DNA of 64,000 nt, taken from Salinimicrobium flavum. GTDB lineage: Bacteria; Bacteroidota; Bacteroidia; Flavobacteriales; Flavobacteriaceae. The DNA lies in contig NZ_JBHULT010000010.1 in assembly GCF_042684505.1 (NCBI RefSeq), positions 372,001 through 436,000 of the forward strand, read 5' to 3'. Numbering within the stretch: position 1 is the stretch's first letter; each line of letters opens with the position of its first letter. Shown here piece after piece: positions 1 to 9,545 of the stretch. The position numbers were made by a program, and so were the translations under genes. The notes under the pieces are model-generated. The model had not been told where the DNA came from, did not search any database, and was given only the letters and a program-made list of their open reading frames with translations.

Positions 1-884
1 ATTTTAGAATTGAGAACAACAGGCTCGAAAATATTTTTTTCGGGATCCTTGTGGAGCGTTCTTCACAGGGGATCATATCCAAAAATAAAATTAGCAGTGA
101 AGCCATTACCCAGGCAAAATCGGGTAATGGTATCCACATGTGGAACTCAAGTGATCTCTTTGTAAGTGAAAATGAGATCAAAGATGTGAGAGACGGGATA
201 TATCTCGAATTTTCCAAGAATTGTATTATTTCGAAAAATGTGTGTGAGAATAATTTGCGGTATGGTCTTCATTTCATGTTTGCTGACCATAACAAATACC
301 TGGAGAACACCTTTGAAAACAACGGTGCCGGGGTTGCCGTGATGTATTCCAAATTCATTGAAATGCACCGCAATCTATTCAGGAAGAACTGGGGTCCTGC
401 CTCCTACGGACTTCTACTGAAAGAGATAAATGACGCTGAGCTGAAAAATAATATTTTTGAAGACAATACCATTGCCATAAGCGCAGATAACACCAACAGG
501 ATTGATTATATCAACAATGACTTCAAGGGAAATGGATATGCTGTAAGGATTCGGGGAGCATGTTATAAAAATATTTTCACCGAAAATAATTTTCTCTCCA
601 ATTCATTTGATGTTGCCTATACAGGTAATATTAACGAGAATGAATTCCGAAGAAATTACTGGAGTGACTACACCGGGTATGATCTGGATAAAGATGGAAC
701 TGGAGATGTACCTTACCGTCCCGTTAAACTGTTCTCCTACCTGGTGAACAGAACACCTGAAGCCATAATATTATTACGAAGTATGTTTATAGGGTTACTG
801 GACTTTTCAGAAAAAGTGTCTCCGGTTTTTACTCCGGCTGAACTGACCGATGACTCTCCCCAAATGAAAAAGATAAAATGGTAA
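1..884 (+). CDS. nosD: NosD, periplasmic copper-maturation protein of nitrous oxide reductase (5' end outside window)
   Basis: The reading frame is open from the first bases of the window (codons begin at position 3), so the N-terminus and signal peptide lie upstream. A GTG at 51 is in frame but internal. The visible ~293 residues show the irregular Asn- and Gly-rich repeats of a right-handed parallel beta-helix (CASH/NosD type), with many turns containing N-N or E-N. In known nos systems NosD is periplasmic and works with the NosFY ABC transporter to supply sulfur or copper for the CuZ centre of NosZ. The stop codon overlaps the nosF start by 7 nt (ATGGTAA), which supports translational coupling. 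The call rests on fold plus the nosFY context. Confidence 0.9.
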   Translation, partial: FRIENNRLENIFFGILVERSSQGIISKNKISSEAITQAKSGNGIHMWNSSDLFVSENEIKDVRDGIYLEFSKNCIISKNVCENNLRYGLHFMFADHNKYLENTFENNGAGVAVMYSKFIEMHRNLFRKNWGPASYGLLLKEINDAELKNNIFEDNTIAISADNTNRIDYINNDFKGNGYAVRIRGACYKNIFTENNFLSNSFDVAYTGNINENEFRRNYWSDYTGYDLDKDGTGDVPYRPVKLFSYLVNRTPEAIILLRSMFIGLLDFSEKVSPVFTPAELTDDSPQMKKIKW

Positions 885-1585
885 GTATTCACAACCTGCA
901 TAAGAAGTTTGGACCCCTCACGGTCCTTAACGGGCTGGAGCTTGATATCAAAGAGCAGGGAATAATTGCGGTGCTGGGGCCAAATGGCTCCGGAAAGACC
1001 ACTCTTATAAAGAGTATCCTGGGAATGGTAGTACCTGATAAGGGAGACATCGTTATCTCGGGCAATAACATAAGGAAGCGTTGGAGTTACCGGCAGGAAA
1101 TCGATTATTTGCCACAAATAGCCAACTTCCCCGGTAACCTGAAGGTTCAGGAATTGATCACCATGATCAAGGATCTGCGGGGCAAACCGGCAAGGGAAGC
1201 GGAATTGATAGAATACTTCAAACTACAACCTTTCCTGGATAAAAAACTGAATAAACTTTCTGGGGGAACCCAGCAAAAGGTAAACCTCGTGCTTTGTTTC
1301 ATGTTTGACAGCCCCCTTATCATTCTTGATGAACCTACTTCAGGGTTGGATCCCGTGGCTATGCTACAGCTCCGGAAGCTTATTCAGCGTGAAAAGGAAA
1401 AAGGGAAAACCATCCTTATCACCTCCCATATCATGAATTTTGTGGAAGAGGTGGCAGACAGGATCGTATTCCTTCTGGAAGGCAAGATCTATTTTGACGG
1501 AAATGTATCAGAGCTAAAAACAAGTACGGGCCAGGATGATTTTGAACACGCAATAGCCAAATTATTATCTGAAGATCATGTTTAA
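878..1585 (+). CDS. nosF: NosF, ABC transporter ATPase for nitrous oxide reductase maturation
   Basis: A 235-residue ABC ATPase with all expected motifs: Walker A GPNGSGKTT (about residues 34-42), signature LSGGTQQKV, Walker B LIILDEPTSGLD and the switch histidine in ITSH. It should sit on the cytoplasmic face and energise NosY, coupling ATP hydrolysis to NosD-dependent assembly of the NosZ copper-sulfur centre. The ATG at 878 lies inside the end of nosD, and the gene end overlaps nosY by 8 nt, so the three are one operon. Length is typical of single-domain NosF proteins. It could in principle be another small ABC-2 ATPase, but the flanking nosD makes NosF by far the best reading. Confidence 0.93.
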   Translation: MVSIHNLHKKFGPLTVLNGLELDIKEQGIIAVLGPNGSGKTTLIKSILGMVVPDKGDIVISGNNIRKRWSYRQEIDYLPQIANFPGNLKVQELITMIKDLRGKPAREAELIEYFKLQPFLDKKLNKLSGGTQQKVNLVLCFMFDSPLIILDEPTSGLDPVAMLQLRKLIQREKEKGKTILITSHIMNFVEEVADRIVFLLEGKIYFDGNVSELKTSTGQDDFEHAIAKLLSEDHV

Positions 1586-2360
1586 GATATTAAAATATAG
1601 TTTTTTTGACCTTACCAGAAGTAGCTGGAGTTATGTGTATTTCTTCTTTTACCTGCTATTGGGGATCGTATTGTTATTCCTTAATAATGACCTTTCAACA
1701 GCTGTTATAACCTTAATGAATGTGATCATCATGATCGTACCGCTTATAGGTACCATCTTTGGTGTTATGTATTACTATAATTCACGGGAATTTACTCAGC
1801 TCCTGTTGGCCCAACCCGTAAAACGAAGTTCAATATTTTTAGGACAGTACTTTGGGGTAGCCATCTCTTTATCCTTAAGTCTGATCCTTGGCCTGGGTAT
1901 TCCTTTTGCCGCCTATGGCTTGTTCAAATCCCCTGTGATCTGGGATTTCATTATGTTGCTGGTCACCGGGTTGTTCCTTACCCTTATCTTTTCTGCCCTT
2001 GCTTTTAATATAGCACTCTCTAATGAGAACAAGATAAAAGGTTTTGGTTATGCTATTTTGCTTTGGTTATTCCTTGCGGTGATCTACGACGGGCTCTTTC
2101 TGCTTTCTTTGGTATATTTTCAGGATTACCCGTTAGATAAGTTCTCTCTGGCAGCAAGTATGTTCAATCCTATCGACCTTTCGAGGATCCTTATTCTTTT
2201 AAAACTTGATATTTCGGCATTGTTAAGTTATACAGGTGCTGTATTCAAACAATTCTTTGGTACTCCCCTGGGTGCCGTGGCTTCCATTAGTATGCTGATA
2301 GTTTGGGTAGTGGCGCCTCTTTACAGGCTTAAAAAAGTTGTTGGGAGAAAAGATTTCTAA
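1578..2360 (+). CDS. nosY: NosY, ABC-2 type membrane permease of the nos system
   Basis: A 260-residue integral membrane protein with about six hydrophobic helices (residues ~18-36, 45-66, 90-115, 125-150, 160-180 and 235-250) and no signal peptide, typical of ABC-2 permeases. It is the membrane partner of NosF. The start codon lies within nosF (8-nt overlap). No further nos gene follows on this strand; the next gene begins 120 bp downstream. nosZ, nosL and other nos genes, if present, must lie upstream of the window. Confidence 0.9.
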   Translation: MFKILKYSFFDLTRSSWSYVYFFFYLLLGIVLLFLNNDLSTAVITLMNVIIMIVPLIGTIFGVMYYYNSREFTQLLLAQPVKRSSIFLGQYFGVAISLSLSLILGLGIPFAAYGLFKSPVIWDFIMLLVTGLFLTLIFSALAFNIALSNENKIKGFGYAILLWLFLAVIYDGLFLLSLVYFQDYPLDKFSLAASMFNPIDLSRILILLKLDISALLSYTGAVFKQFFGTPLGAVASISMLIVWVVAPLYRLKKVVGRKDF

Positions 2361-2480
2361 CTCGGTGTTTCTTTACTTTAACCTTTGTTGACCATTGTTT
2401 AACAGCATCTTACATCCATTTCATGCGAATCTTCGGTAAATTAGAAATAAAGAATTTCTAACCATAAAAATTTATTGAAG

Positions 2481-2801
2481 ATGAAAAATCAGGAAATGTT
2501 AAAGAGCTTATCTAACTGTATCAATTATTGTAACTGGTGTGCAGACGCCTGTCTGGATGAGCCCGATGTAAAGAAGATGGTGAAATGCATCAGGCTTGAC
2601 CGTGCATGCTCCTATGTTTGTGCTGCAACAGCTAATATTCTGGATACCAAATATGATAATATCCAGGGATTGGTGGATTATTGCATCCAGATTTGTGAGG
2701 ATTGTGCAAAAGAATGCGAAAAACATGACACCGAGCACTGTAGACAATGTGCCAAAGCATGTCGCGAATGTGCAGATGCCTGCAGAAAATACGCTGCTTA
2801 A
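2481..2801 (+). CDS. Cysteine-rich four-helix copper-binding protein (DUF326/Csp-like)
   Basis: A 106-residue protein with 16 cysteines, mostly as CxxxC and CxxC pairs along predicted helices (CINYC, CADAC, CIQIC, CEDC, CRQC, CRECADAC). This is the pattern of DUF326 proteins and of copper storage proteins, in which a four-helix bundle is lined with cysteine thiols that bind many Cu(I) ions. There is no signal peptide, which suggests a cytosolic Csp3-like protein. ATG 2481 is preferred over TTG 2475. It sits between the nos genes, whose product needs copper, and a terminator shared with malQ. Family knowledge suggests copper storage or buffering; binding here is inferred. An alternative is a ferredoxin-like or zinc-binding role, which is less likely because the CxxxC spacing is helical. 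Confidence 0.82.
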   Translation: MKNQEMLKSLSNCINYCNWCADACLDEPDVKKMVKCIRLDRACSYVCAATANILDTKYDNIQGLVDYCIQICEDCAKECEKHDTEHCRQCAKACRECADACRKYAA

Positions 2802-2816
2802 AAATTATGCGGCATT

Positions 2817-2860
2817 ATTATAAGACCGGATAGATCTCAGAGTTTATCCGGTCTTATAAT
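2817..2860. terminator. Bidirectional intrinsic terminator between the Csp-like gene and malQ
   Basis: A perfect 16-bp inverted repeat (arms 2817-2832 and 2845-2860, 12-nt loop) lies between two convergent genes. Its outer arms are A/T-rich, giving a U-rich tail in both directions. Confidence 0.85.
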
Positions 2861-2870
2861 ATCTATACAA

Positions 2871-4379
2871 TTATCTTCTATACCTGCCAAAAAGTTTATT
2901 GAGCCTCAACAATTCTTCTGTTGTTCCCGAATCGGGCATTTGTGAAGCTTTTACCCTCCAGCTCCAGTTACCCTCTGTACTCCCCGGTATATTCATCAAG
3001 GCCTCCTCACCCAGTCCCAGAATGTCCTGAAAGGGAAGTATAGCCAGGTTGGAAACAGACTGTAATGCCAGGCGCTGCAGCACCAAATGCACATTTTTTT
3101 CTGTAACATTGATGCCGGTAAACTCCCGCAGGTGGTCCTTAACCGCCTTTTCTAAATTTTTAAACCAGCCCGTGGTGGTATTGTTGTCGTGAGTGCCGGT
3201 ATAAACAATACTGTGCGGCACGTGGTTATAAGGCAGGTATGGGTTCTCATTATAGTCATCCCCAAAAGCGAACTGTAATACTTTCATTCCCGGAAAATCA
3301 AATTTCTCCAACAGCTCATAAACCGGTTGGTCGAGGGAGCCCAGATCTTCAGCAATGAAAGGCATTTCAGGAAACTCTTTTTGGAGGACGTGAAAAAGAT
3401 CGGTTCCGGGGCTGTTGATCCATTTCCCTTTGATCGCGGTCCTTTCTGTGGCCGGCACTTCCCAGTATGCCGAAAAAGCCCGAAAATGGTCCAGGCGCAC
3501 CACATCAAATAGCAAAAGGTTCTGCCTGAGTCGGGAGATCCACCATTCATAATGATGGTTCTTTAACTCCTTCCAGTCATATACGGGAGTACCCCACAGC
3601 TGACCTGTTTTACTAAAAAGATCAGGTGGTACTCCTGAAACATGGGTAGGCTGTTTATTTTCATCGAGTTTAAAAAAGCCCGGATTCACCCAACAGTCTA
3701 CACTGTCATGGTTAATGTAGAACGGAACATCTCCTAATAATTTTACATTTCTCGCATGTGCTTCTTTCATCAAGCGGGACCACTGGTGGAAAAAAAGGAA
3801 CTGGATGAATTTTTCTTTGATTATTGATTCAGAAAGTTCTTTCTCTGCCTTCTTCAGAGCTTTCGGATTCCTGTCCCGCAGTTCTGCAGGCCAGTCTACC
3901 CAATTGACATTATTGAACTTTTTCCGAAGGGCCAGATAAAGGCAGTAATCATCCAGCCAAACTGTGTGTTCCATGCAAAATTCCTCAAATCCCGTTGCTC
4001 CTGTCGAGGTGAATTTGAACCTCTTCCATGCTTTCTCCAGGATCTTTTTTTTATATTCCTCGACTTCCTCAAAATTGACCTTATCTTCCTGCACCCCGGT
4101 TGGAGCTGAAAGCTCTTCAGGATCCAGATACCCCTCTTCTACAAGTAGTTCGGGACTTATAAGTAATGGGTTACCCGCAAAAGCCGAATGAGTGCTGTAA
4201 GGGGAATGGGCGTAAATATTATCTGTAGGATTTAACGGCAGTAACTGCCACCAGGAATGGCCAGAGCTTTCCAGGAACTCCAGGAACCTGTAGGCTTCTG
4301 CACCCAGATCACCAATTCCGTAAGGCCCGGGCAAAGAAGTTATATGAAGAAGGATACCACTGCTTCTTGTTATATCCAT
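2871..4379 (-). CDS. malQ: 4-alpha-glucanotransferase (amylomaltase, GH77)
   Basis: A 502-residue GH77 enzyme. It disproportionates alpha-1,4-glucans, moving maltodextrin segments between chains and releasing glucose. Visible family motifs are DVPFYINHDSVD, VRLDHFRA with the likely nucleophile Asp near residue 297, FIAEDLG with the acid/base Glu near 344, and GTHDNNTT with the third carboxylate. The usual RIDHFRG motif reads RLDHFRA here, a mild change. Length is normal for bacterial amylomaltase. It is the last gene of the leftward treZ-GH57-treY-malQ operon, 4 nt after treY, and is followed by a strong terminator. In this context it would lengthen short maltodextrins so that TreY, TreZ or GlgB can use them. 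Confidence 0.95.
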   Translation of the reverse strand: MDITRSSGILLHITSLPGPYGIGDLGAEAYRFLEFLESSGHSWWQLLPLNPTDNIYAHSPYSTHSAFAGNPLLISPELLVEEGYLDPEELSAPTGVQEDKVNFEEVEEYKKKILEKAWKRFKFTSTGATGFEEFCMEHTVWLDDYCLYLALRKKFNNVNWVDWPAELRDRNPKALKKAEKELSESIIKEKFIQFLFFHQWSRLMKEAHARNVKLLGDVPFYINHDSVDCWVNPGFFKLDENKQPTHVSGVPPDLFSKTGQLWGTPVYDWKELKNHHYEWWISRLRQNLLLFDVVRLDHFRAFSAYWEVPATERTAIKGKWINSPGTDLFHVLQKEFPEMPFIAEDLGSLDQPVYELLEKFDFPGMKVLQFAFGDDYNENPYLPYNHVPHSIVYTGTHDNNTTTGWFKNLEKAVKDHLREFTGINVTEKNVHLVLQRLALQSVSNLAILPFQDILGLGEEALMNIPGSTEGNWSWRVKASQMPDSGTTEELLRLNKLFGRYRR

Positions 4380-4383
4380 AGTT

Positions 4384-7032
4384 TTAAAAATTAGTCATTA
4401 TAGTTACTGGGAATTTCCCTAAAAGTTCACCGGCTGTAAATTGGGATGATTTGAATTCTTGTGAGGTAAAGAGATGTTGCAAATTTCCCTGTACCTCCTC
4501 TGGAAGCTTTACCAACACTTCTTCGGAAAATTCTTTTTTAAGCTCAAGTCTTTCATCAAATAATTCGGTTACCAGTACCGGCGCAATCAACACTACCCAC
4601 TTCTCCCCTTTTCTGCGGGCAAAACCGATCACTTCGTCAGAAAATCTTTCAGACAGTTCCAGGGGAATATAATCCCCTTCCTCAAATATTTCCTGGTATT
4701 CCTTCCTCAATTTTAAAGCCTTGTGAATGCAGAAGAGCTTGATTTTTCCTGAAGGATAATCATTTTTCATTTTTTCCAGTACCTCCTCAAAACCCTCTCC
4801 ATGTACATCCTGGATTTCTGACAGGAATTTTTTCCGTAAAGAGTAATCTACAGGGCGTCTATTATCGGGATCAACATAGCTCAGGTCCCAAAGTTCTGTC
4901 CCCTGGTAAACATCCGGGATCCCGGGAGCAATTATTTTTATAACGGCCTGGGAAAGGGATTTTAAGACTCCATATGGCATAAGTTTTTCCTGAAACGGCA
5001 GAAAAGAAGCTTTAAAATCTTCATCTTTTAAAAGGGTTTCTAAATATTGATAAACAGATTCCTCATAGTTCACATCAGGCATGGCCCACGAGGAATGTGC
5101 TTTGGCCTCCCTTAACACTTTTTGCAGGTAAGCAGTTGATCTTTCAAGGAACTTTTCTCCCGGTTCGAGATCAAAAGGAAAGGCCCCTACCAGCATTTGA
5201 AAAATGAAATATTCTTCATTGGCATCAGGCACCTCCCCGTTCCTGAAACTTCTGGCTATACCTCTCCATTCTTCTACCTTTTCAAACCACTTTGCTCCCA
5301 GTTCGCTTAAAACGTTAATTCTCATCCTGGCATCTTCCCCCCTTTTGGTATCATGGGTGGCAGTAGCATTGATCGATAAAGGAAAATCGTTCTCTCGCTG
5401 TTCCATCCTTTGATGGAATCCTTTAATCTCCAAGCCGAAATTTTGAGGAGAATCTCCTACCTCATTATGGGAAATGAGTTTGTTGAAAATATAGAAACTG
5501 GTGTCTTCCCCACCTTTGGCTGCAAGAGGGCCGGTGAATTGCTGACACCGCTGAAGAAAGTATAGCATTTTATCCTTATCCCCGGTCGCTACCCCAAGAA
5601 ATACATCTTTCAGTAAATTCAACTCCTTCTCCAGATTGGGCACATGTAACTGCGCTCTTAAAAAAGCCGTTTCAATGATCTGTTTCTGTTTCATTTTAAG
5701 GGGGAATTCTTGAGGATAGATCCTGTATACAGGGAAAGCTGCCAGGAAGGCCCCCAGTGCATTTTTACCGTCAGCAGTAAGGTTTTCTTCAGTAAGTAAA
5801 CCAAGGTTCTTTAAAAGCTTCCAAAGATTATTATACTCCCCTCCCATTCTTTCTTTAAGAATGAATAATTTTTGATGGTAAACTAGGTCTTCATAATCTT
5901 CATTTAAAGGATTGATCTTATGATATGCATCTGTGAAGATCTTTCCCTTCTTATTATCGGTAAAAAGCTGGTTCACTTCGGCCAGGAATCCATAACCGCT
6001 GGTTCCTTCCACAGGCCAGTGTTTAGGAAGTTTTTCGTCCCACTCAAGGATCTTTTCAATGATAATATAAAAATCATTACCTACCAGTGTCCTTAGATTC
6101 TCAAGATATTTTAATGGATCAAAAAGTCCGTCAATATGATCAATTCGCAGTCCGTTAATAAAACCGGAATCGCACAACTGTTTAATAAAGGAATGGTAGC
6201 TGTCAAAAACCTTTTTGTCTTCCATTCGCAGACATATAAGATCATTGATAGTGAAAAACCTGCGGTAATTGATCTCCTCTTCAGTAATTTTCCAATAGGT
6301 TGGAATAAAATACTGAAGATCAAGGACCTCTTTTATTTTTTCTTCGGAAGTGTTTATCTCCGCAACCAGGTCTTCGACAGAGGTTTTTAATTTATCATCA
6401 GCTTCGGTATCTGTCAGGAACTGGTGTTTGAGGTCTGTCCAGTCATTTTCCTGAGCTGAAAAATTCCTGAATTTCTTTTGCCATTCTAAAGCAGTTTCCG
6501 AAGATAGGATCTTCTCATAGGAACGAGCTGACACAGGATATGCATGGTCAAAATAATTCAGGGTAAAACCCTTTTTACTAAAAACCAAACCCAGGTCTTT
6601 ATCCTCCAGAACCTCTGGTAATGGTTTTCCGAGGAAAGGTGCCAAAACCTTTTGATCTTTGTTCTCCCAGTCAATGTCAAAATAATTGAAATACTCAGAA
6701 TCAGGGCCAAGCTCAAATATATCACTCAACCATTGGTTGGAAGGGTCAAAAGCCATGTGATTGGGAACAATATCCTGCAGCCATCCCATATTCTTTTGCT
6801 TCAATTGCTCAGTGATCTTCCTGAAAGTTTCCAGGCGGCCAATTTCTTTATTGAGGGAAAAAGGATCGGTCACATCATAACCATGACTGCTACCTTTGCG
6901 GGCCTTAAAAAATGGTGCCGAATAAATGGTGGAAATCCCCAACTGCTCCAGGTAATCAAGGATCTCCTGCAAGTCCTGAAAGGTAAAAGCGGGCGAGAGT
7001 TGCACACGATATGTAGAGATGGGACTTCTCAT
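4384..7032 (-). CDS. treY: Malto-oligosyltrehalose synthase (GH13_26)
   Basis: TreY isomerises the reducing-end glucose of a maltodextrin into an alpha,alpha-1,1 linkage, making maltooligosyl-trehalose, which TreZ then cleaves to release trehalose. The 882-residue protein shows IYSAPFFKARKGSSHGYDV near the N-terminus, the nucleophile motif GLRIDHIDGL, the acid/base region FYIIIEKIL, HDTKRGEDARMR, and the C-terminal GIPDVYQGTELWDLSYVDPD typical of TreY. ATG 7032 was chosen because it overlaps the stop codon of the upstream GH57 gene (TAATG) and begins right before the conserved STYRVQL. An upstream in-frame codon would add 17 unlikely residues. Second last gene of the leftward operon. Confidence 0.95.
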   Translation of the reverse strand: MRSPISTYRVQLSPAFTFQDLQEILDYLEQLGISTIYSAPFFKARKGSSHGYDVTDPFSLNKEIGRLETFRKITEQLKQKNMGWLQDIVPNHMAFDPSNQWLSDIFELGPDSEYFNYFDIDWENKDQKVLAPFLGKPLPEVLEDKDLGLVFSKKGFTLNYFDHAYPVSARSYEKILSSETALEWQKKFRNFSAQENDWTDLKHQFLTDTEADDKLKTSVEDLVAEINTSEEKIKEVLDLQYFIPTYWKITEEEINYRRFFTINDLICLRMEDKKVFDSYHSFIKQLCDSGFINGLRIDHIDGLFDPLKYLENLRTLVGNDFYIIIEKILEWDEKLPKHWPVEGTSGYGFLAEVNQLFTDNKKGKIFTDAYHKINPLNEDYEDLVYHQKLFILKERMGGEYNNLWKLLKNLGLLTEENLTADGKNALGAFLAAFPVYRIYPQEFPLKMKQKQIIETAFLRAQLHVPNLEKELNLLKDVFLGVATGDKDKMLYFLQRCQQFTGPLAAKGGEDTSFYIFNKLISHNEVGDSPQNFGLEIKGFHQRMEQRENDFPLSINATATHDTKRGEDARMRINVLSELGAKWFEKVEEWRGIARSFRNGEVPDANEEYFIFQMLVGAFPFDLEPGEKFLERSTAYLQKVLREAKAHSSWAMPDVNYEESVYQYLETLLKDEDFKASFLPFQEKLMPYGVLKSLSQAVIKIIAPGIPDVYQGTELWDLSYVDPDNRRPVDYSLRKKFLSEIQDVHGEGFEEVLEKMKNDYPSGKIKLFCIHKALKLRKEYQEIFEEGDYIPLELSERFSDEVIGFARRKGEKWVVLIAPVLVTELFDERLELKKEFSEEVLVKLPEEVQGNLQHLFTSQEFKSSQFTAGELLGKFPVTIMTNF

Positions 7033-9455
7033 TAGATCACCAAATTGACAGATTCTTCCAACGCCCTGAACTCGTCCACCCACTCTGCCGCTGTTTCATC
7101 ACCGGCTTCGCTTTTTTCCGTCATCTCCCGGTATATCCTTTCTTTTATAGCAAAAACGATGTTCTGGGATTGCCATTTCTCAGGGTTGAGCGGGGTTAGC
7201 TCTATCAATTCCAGCAGTTTGTTGATTAATTGTAAAAGCTGCAGGTTTGCGGGGTCCTGTTCAAGTTCCTGCACCAGAGCGGTTAGTCTTTGGTCTGTGA
7301 GGAAATCCAATGTGATCAGGTCGAGATCTGCATCAATTGCCACTGCAGATTTTAACTGTTTTTCAAGTTTTCTAAAATTGAGTACGTCTCTCTTAAGTTC
7401 CTTTACGAGCCGGTTGTTTACGGCCATTTCAACTGGTAATTTCAGCCTTGCCGGCACCTCCATATTAATTTCCTTAAAAGTCTTAAGCAAGGGATAGGTA
7501 TTGTCATAAAGCTGTTGCATGGCTCCTTCGGCAGCCGTCAGGTTCTTTTCCATGACCAATTCCATAATATGATGTTGTTCATCTCTAAACAAATGCCAGA
7601 AGGAATAATTATGGGTTCCAAAATGGGCATCCATTAGATTGAAGATCTCATATACATTCCCTCTTTCAAAGAACTCTGCCATCTCTGTCTGGAGTTTTTC
7701 AAGCGATACAGCGTCAATGTACTGGCGTACTCCTCCAAATAAATGATGGTCTCCCATATGCAGCACCGCATAAGAGATATCTACTTTTTCCCAGGTAATA
7801 TCTGACCGGAATTCTGTGTGGCCTATAATAAGTTTTTGTTTTCCTGCCTCATAATAATGACTTGCTTTCACTGCCGCACTAAAATTATAGAGACTGACTT
7901 CCTCAGGAAATTCTTCAAAAAGGGAAGAAATTGCGTAATGTGCACCAATCCTGATCATGTCCAGCTCCATAGGCTTGACGATCTTTTCATAGGCGGCAAG
8001 GGCATTACCATATTCCGGTAGGTTACTGGGAATTTTTTTAAGCGATTCAATGAATTCAGGTTCATATTTTTCGCCACTTACTTCCTCTGCCAACTGTATG
8101 GCACGAGTAGCATAGAAAATATCCTGCATAGATTCAATTCCCGTCACTTCATCGAAGAACCAACCGCAACTTGTGTACATGAGCATAGCGTGGTATTGCA
8201 TCTCAAGAAGTTTTAAGAGCTTTATTTCATCCTCTTCCTGCAGCTCTTTCCCGAAATTCTCTTTTAAAAAAGAGGATACATTGTCGAGGTCACGGTTAAG
8301 TACCACCTGTATATATCTATTCCTTACCCCCCAGGGATCTGAAGTATATTTGGCCATTTGCTGCTCATAAAGCGGGATTAGTTTCTCCCTGAGCTTATCG
8401 AAAGCCTCCCTGAGCGGAGCGCGCCACGCCTGGTTCCAACCTTCATTACCGCCTGTATTACAGCCACAGTCGCTGCGCCAGCGTTCAACACCGTGGTAAC
8501 AACTCCAGGAAGTGTTTTCAATGATCTCTGCCTCATCTTTGGGAGGGAATTTTTCCAGAAATTCCCCATATACAGTAAGATTTATGTCATCATCCTTTTC
8601 AAGGTGGCTAAGACAATAGGAAAGGGCCATCTCCCCAAGTTTGTGATGATGACCATAACTTTCTCCATCGGTAGCGATATTCACGAGTTCAAGTTCGTCA
8701 TGATCATCAAAAAGATCTTTTAAACGATGGGCAAAACGTTCGCCATTTTCGAGTAAACCTTCAAATGCAACCGCCTGCGAAGCCGGGCCATCATAAAAGA
8801 AAAGGCTTATTTTATTTCCGGAAGGTAATTTGCAGGTATAGGCTTTGCGGGGATCAACTTTAGCTCCAGATGCATCAGTCCACTCCCTGGTTCCAATCTT
8901 CCTCACTCTTTTTGCCTGATAAGGAGAAAGTATGGTGAATTTGATCCCGTGCTTTGCCAGCATTTCGAGAACCGATGTGTTTACGGCAGTCTCGCCCAAC
9001 CACATGCCTTCAGGAGCACGTTTATATCTTGACTTGAAATCTTCTATACCCCAGATCACCTGGGTCTCCTGGTCGCGTTCATTGGCCAGGGGCATAATAA
9101 GGTGGTTGTAGGCCTGGGCCAGGGCAGAACCATGGCCCGAAAACAGCTCCATGCTCTCTTTATCTGCCCTTAAAATTGCATCATAGGTTTCAGGGGTTTC
9201 GGTTTGCATCCAGGCCAGCAGAGTAGGTCCTATATTGAAACTCATCCAGCCATAGTTGTTCATAATTGCCTCAATGCGACCTTCTTCATCCAGGATACGG
9301 GAAGCGGAATTTCTAATGTAACATTCCGCATTGATCCTGTGATTCCAGTCATGGTAGGGATAAGCTGATTCCTGTACCTCTACCTTATTCAGCCACGGGT
9401 TTTCACGTGGTGGCTGATAAAAATGTCCGTGAATGCATATATATTTTTTACTCAT
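7032..9455 (-). CDS. GH57 family glycoside hydrolase with C-terminal DUF3536 domain
   Basis: An 807-residue protein. The N-terminal ~300 residues are a GH57 catalytic domain: it opens with the family motif HGHFYQPPRENPW, has GMWLGETAVN containing the likely nucleophile Glu (about residue 155), and TDGESYGHHH with the likely acid/base Asp (about 263). The C-terminal half corresponds to DUF3536, which is known mainly in GH57 proteins of this architecture. GH57 enzymes include alpha-amylases, amylopullulanases, branching enzymes and 4-alpha-glucanotransferases; which activity applies here cannot be read from sequence. The position between treZ and treY argues for action on maltodextrin or branched glucan. 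The stop codon overlaps the treY start by 1 nt. A 90-bp gap separates it from treZ. Confidence 0.88.
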   Translation of the reverse strand: MSKKYICIHGHFYQPPRENPWLNKVEVQESAYPYHDWNHRINAECYIRNSASRILDEEGRIEAIMNNYGWMSFNIGPTLLAWMQTETPETYDAILRADKESMELFSGHGSALAQAYNHLIMPLANERDQETQVIWGIEDFKSRYKRAPEGMWLGETAVNTSVLEMLAKHGIKFTILSPYQAKRVRKIGTREWTDASGAKVDPRKAYTCKLPSGNKISLFFYDGPASQAVAFEGLLENGERFAHRLKDLFDDHDELELVNIATDGESYGHHHKLGEMALSYCLSHLEKDDDINLTVYGEFLEKFPPKDEAEIIENTSWSCYHGVERWRSDCGCNTGGNEGWNQAWRAPLREAFDKLREKLIPLYEQQMAKYTSDPWGVRNRYIQVVLNRDLDNVSSFLKENFGKELQEEDEIKLLKLLEMQYHAMLMYTSCGWFFDEVTGIESMQDIFYATRAIQLAEEVSGEKYEPEFIESLKKIPSNLPEYGNALAAYEKIVKPMELDMIRIGAHYAISSLFEEFPEEVSLYNFSAAVKASHYYEAGKQKLIIGHTEFRSDITWEKVDISYAVLHMGDHHLFGGVRQYIDAVSLEKLQTEMAEFFERGNVYEIFNLMDAHFGTHNYSFWHLFRDEQHHIMELVMEKNLTAAEGAMQQLYDNTYPLLKTFKEINMEVPARLKLPVEMAVNNRLVKELKRDVLNFRKLEKQLKSAVAIDADLDLITLDFLTDQRLTALVQELEQDPANLQLLQLINKLLELIELTPLNPEKWQSQNIVFAIKERIYREMTEKSEAGDETAAEWVDEFRALEESVNLVI

Positions 9456-9545
9456 AGTACAATCGTTTATTGTTAAAAGGGAAAAGTATCCTTAGAAAAG
9501 TCCTTAAAAGTTAACTCTTAATATGTAAAGCAGCAAAGGCTTTAA

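Noticed and set aside
2388..2402. TTGAC-N4-GTTTAA upstream of the Csp-like gene, a possible degenerate copy of TGAC-N4-GTCA.
   Set aside because: The right half has mismatches and would need an indel; not counted among the motif sites.
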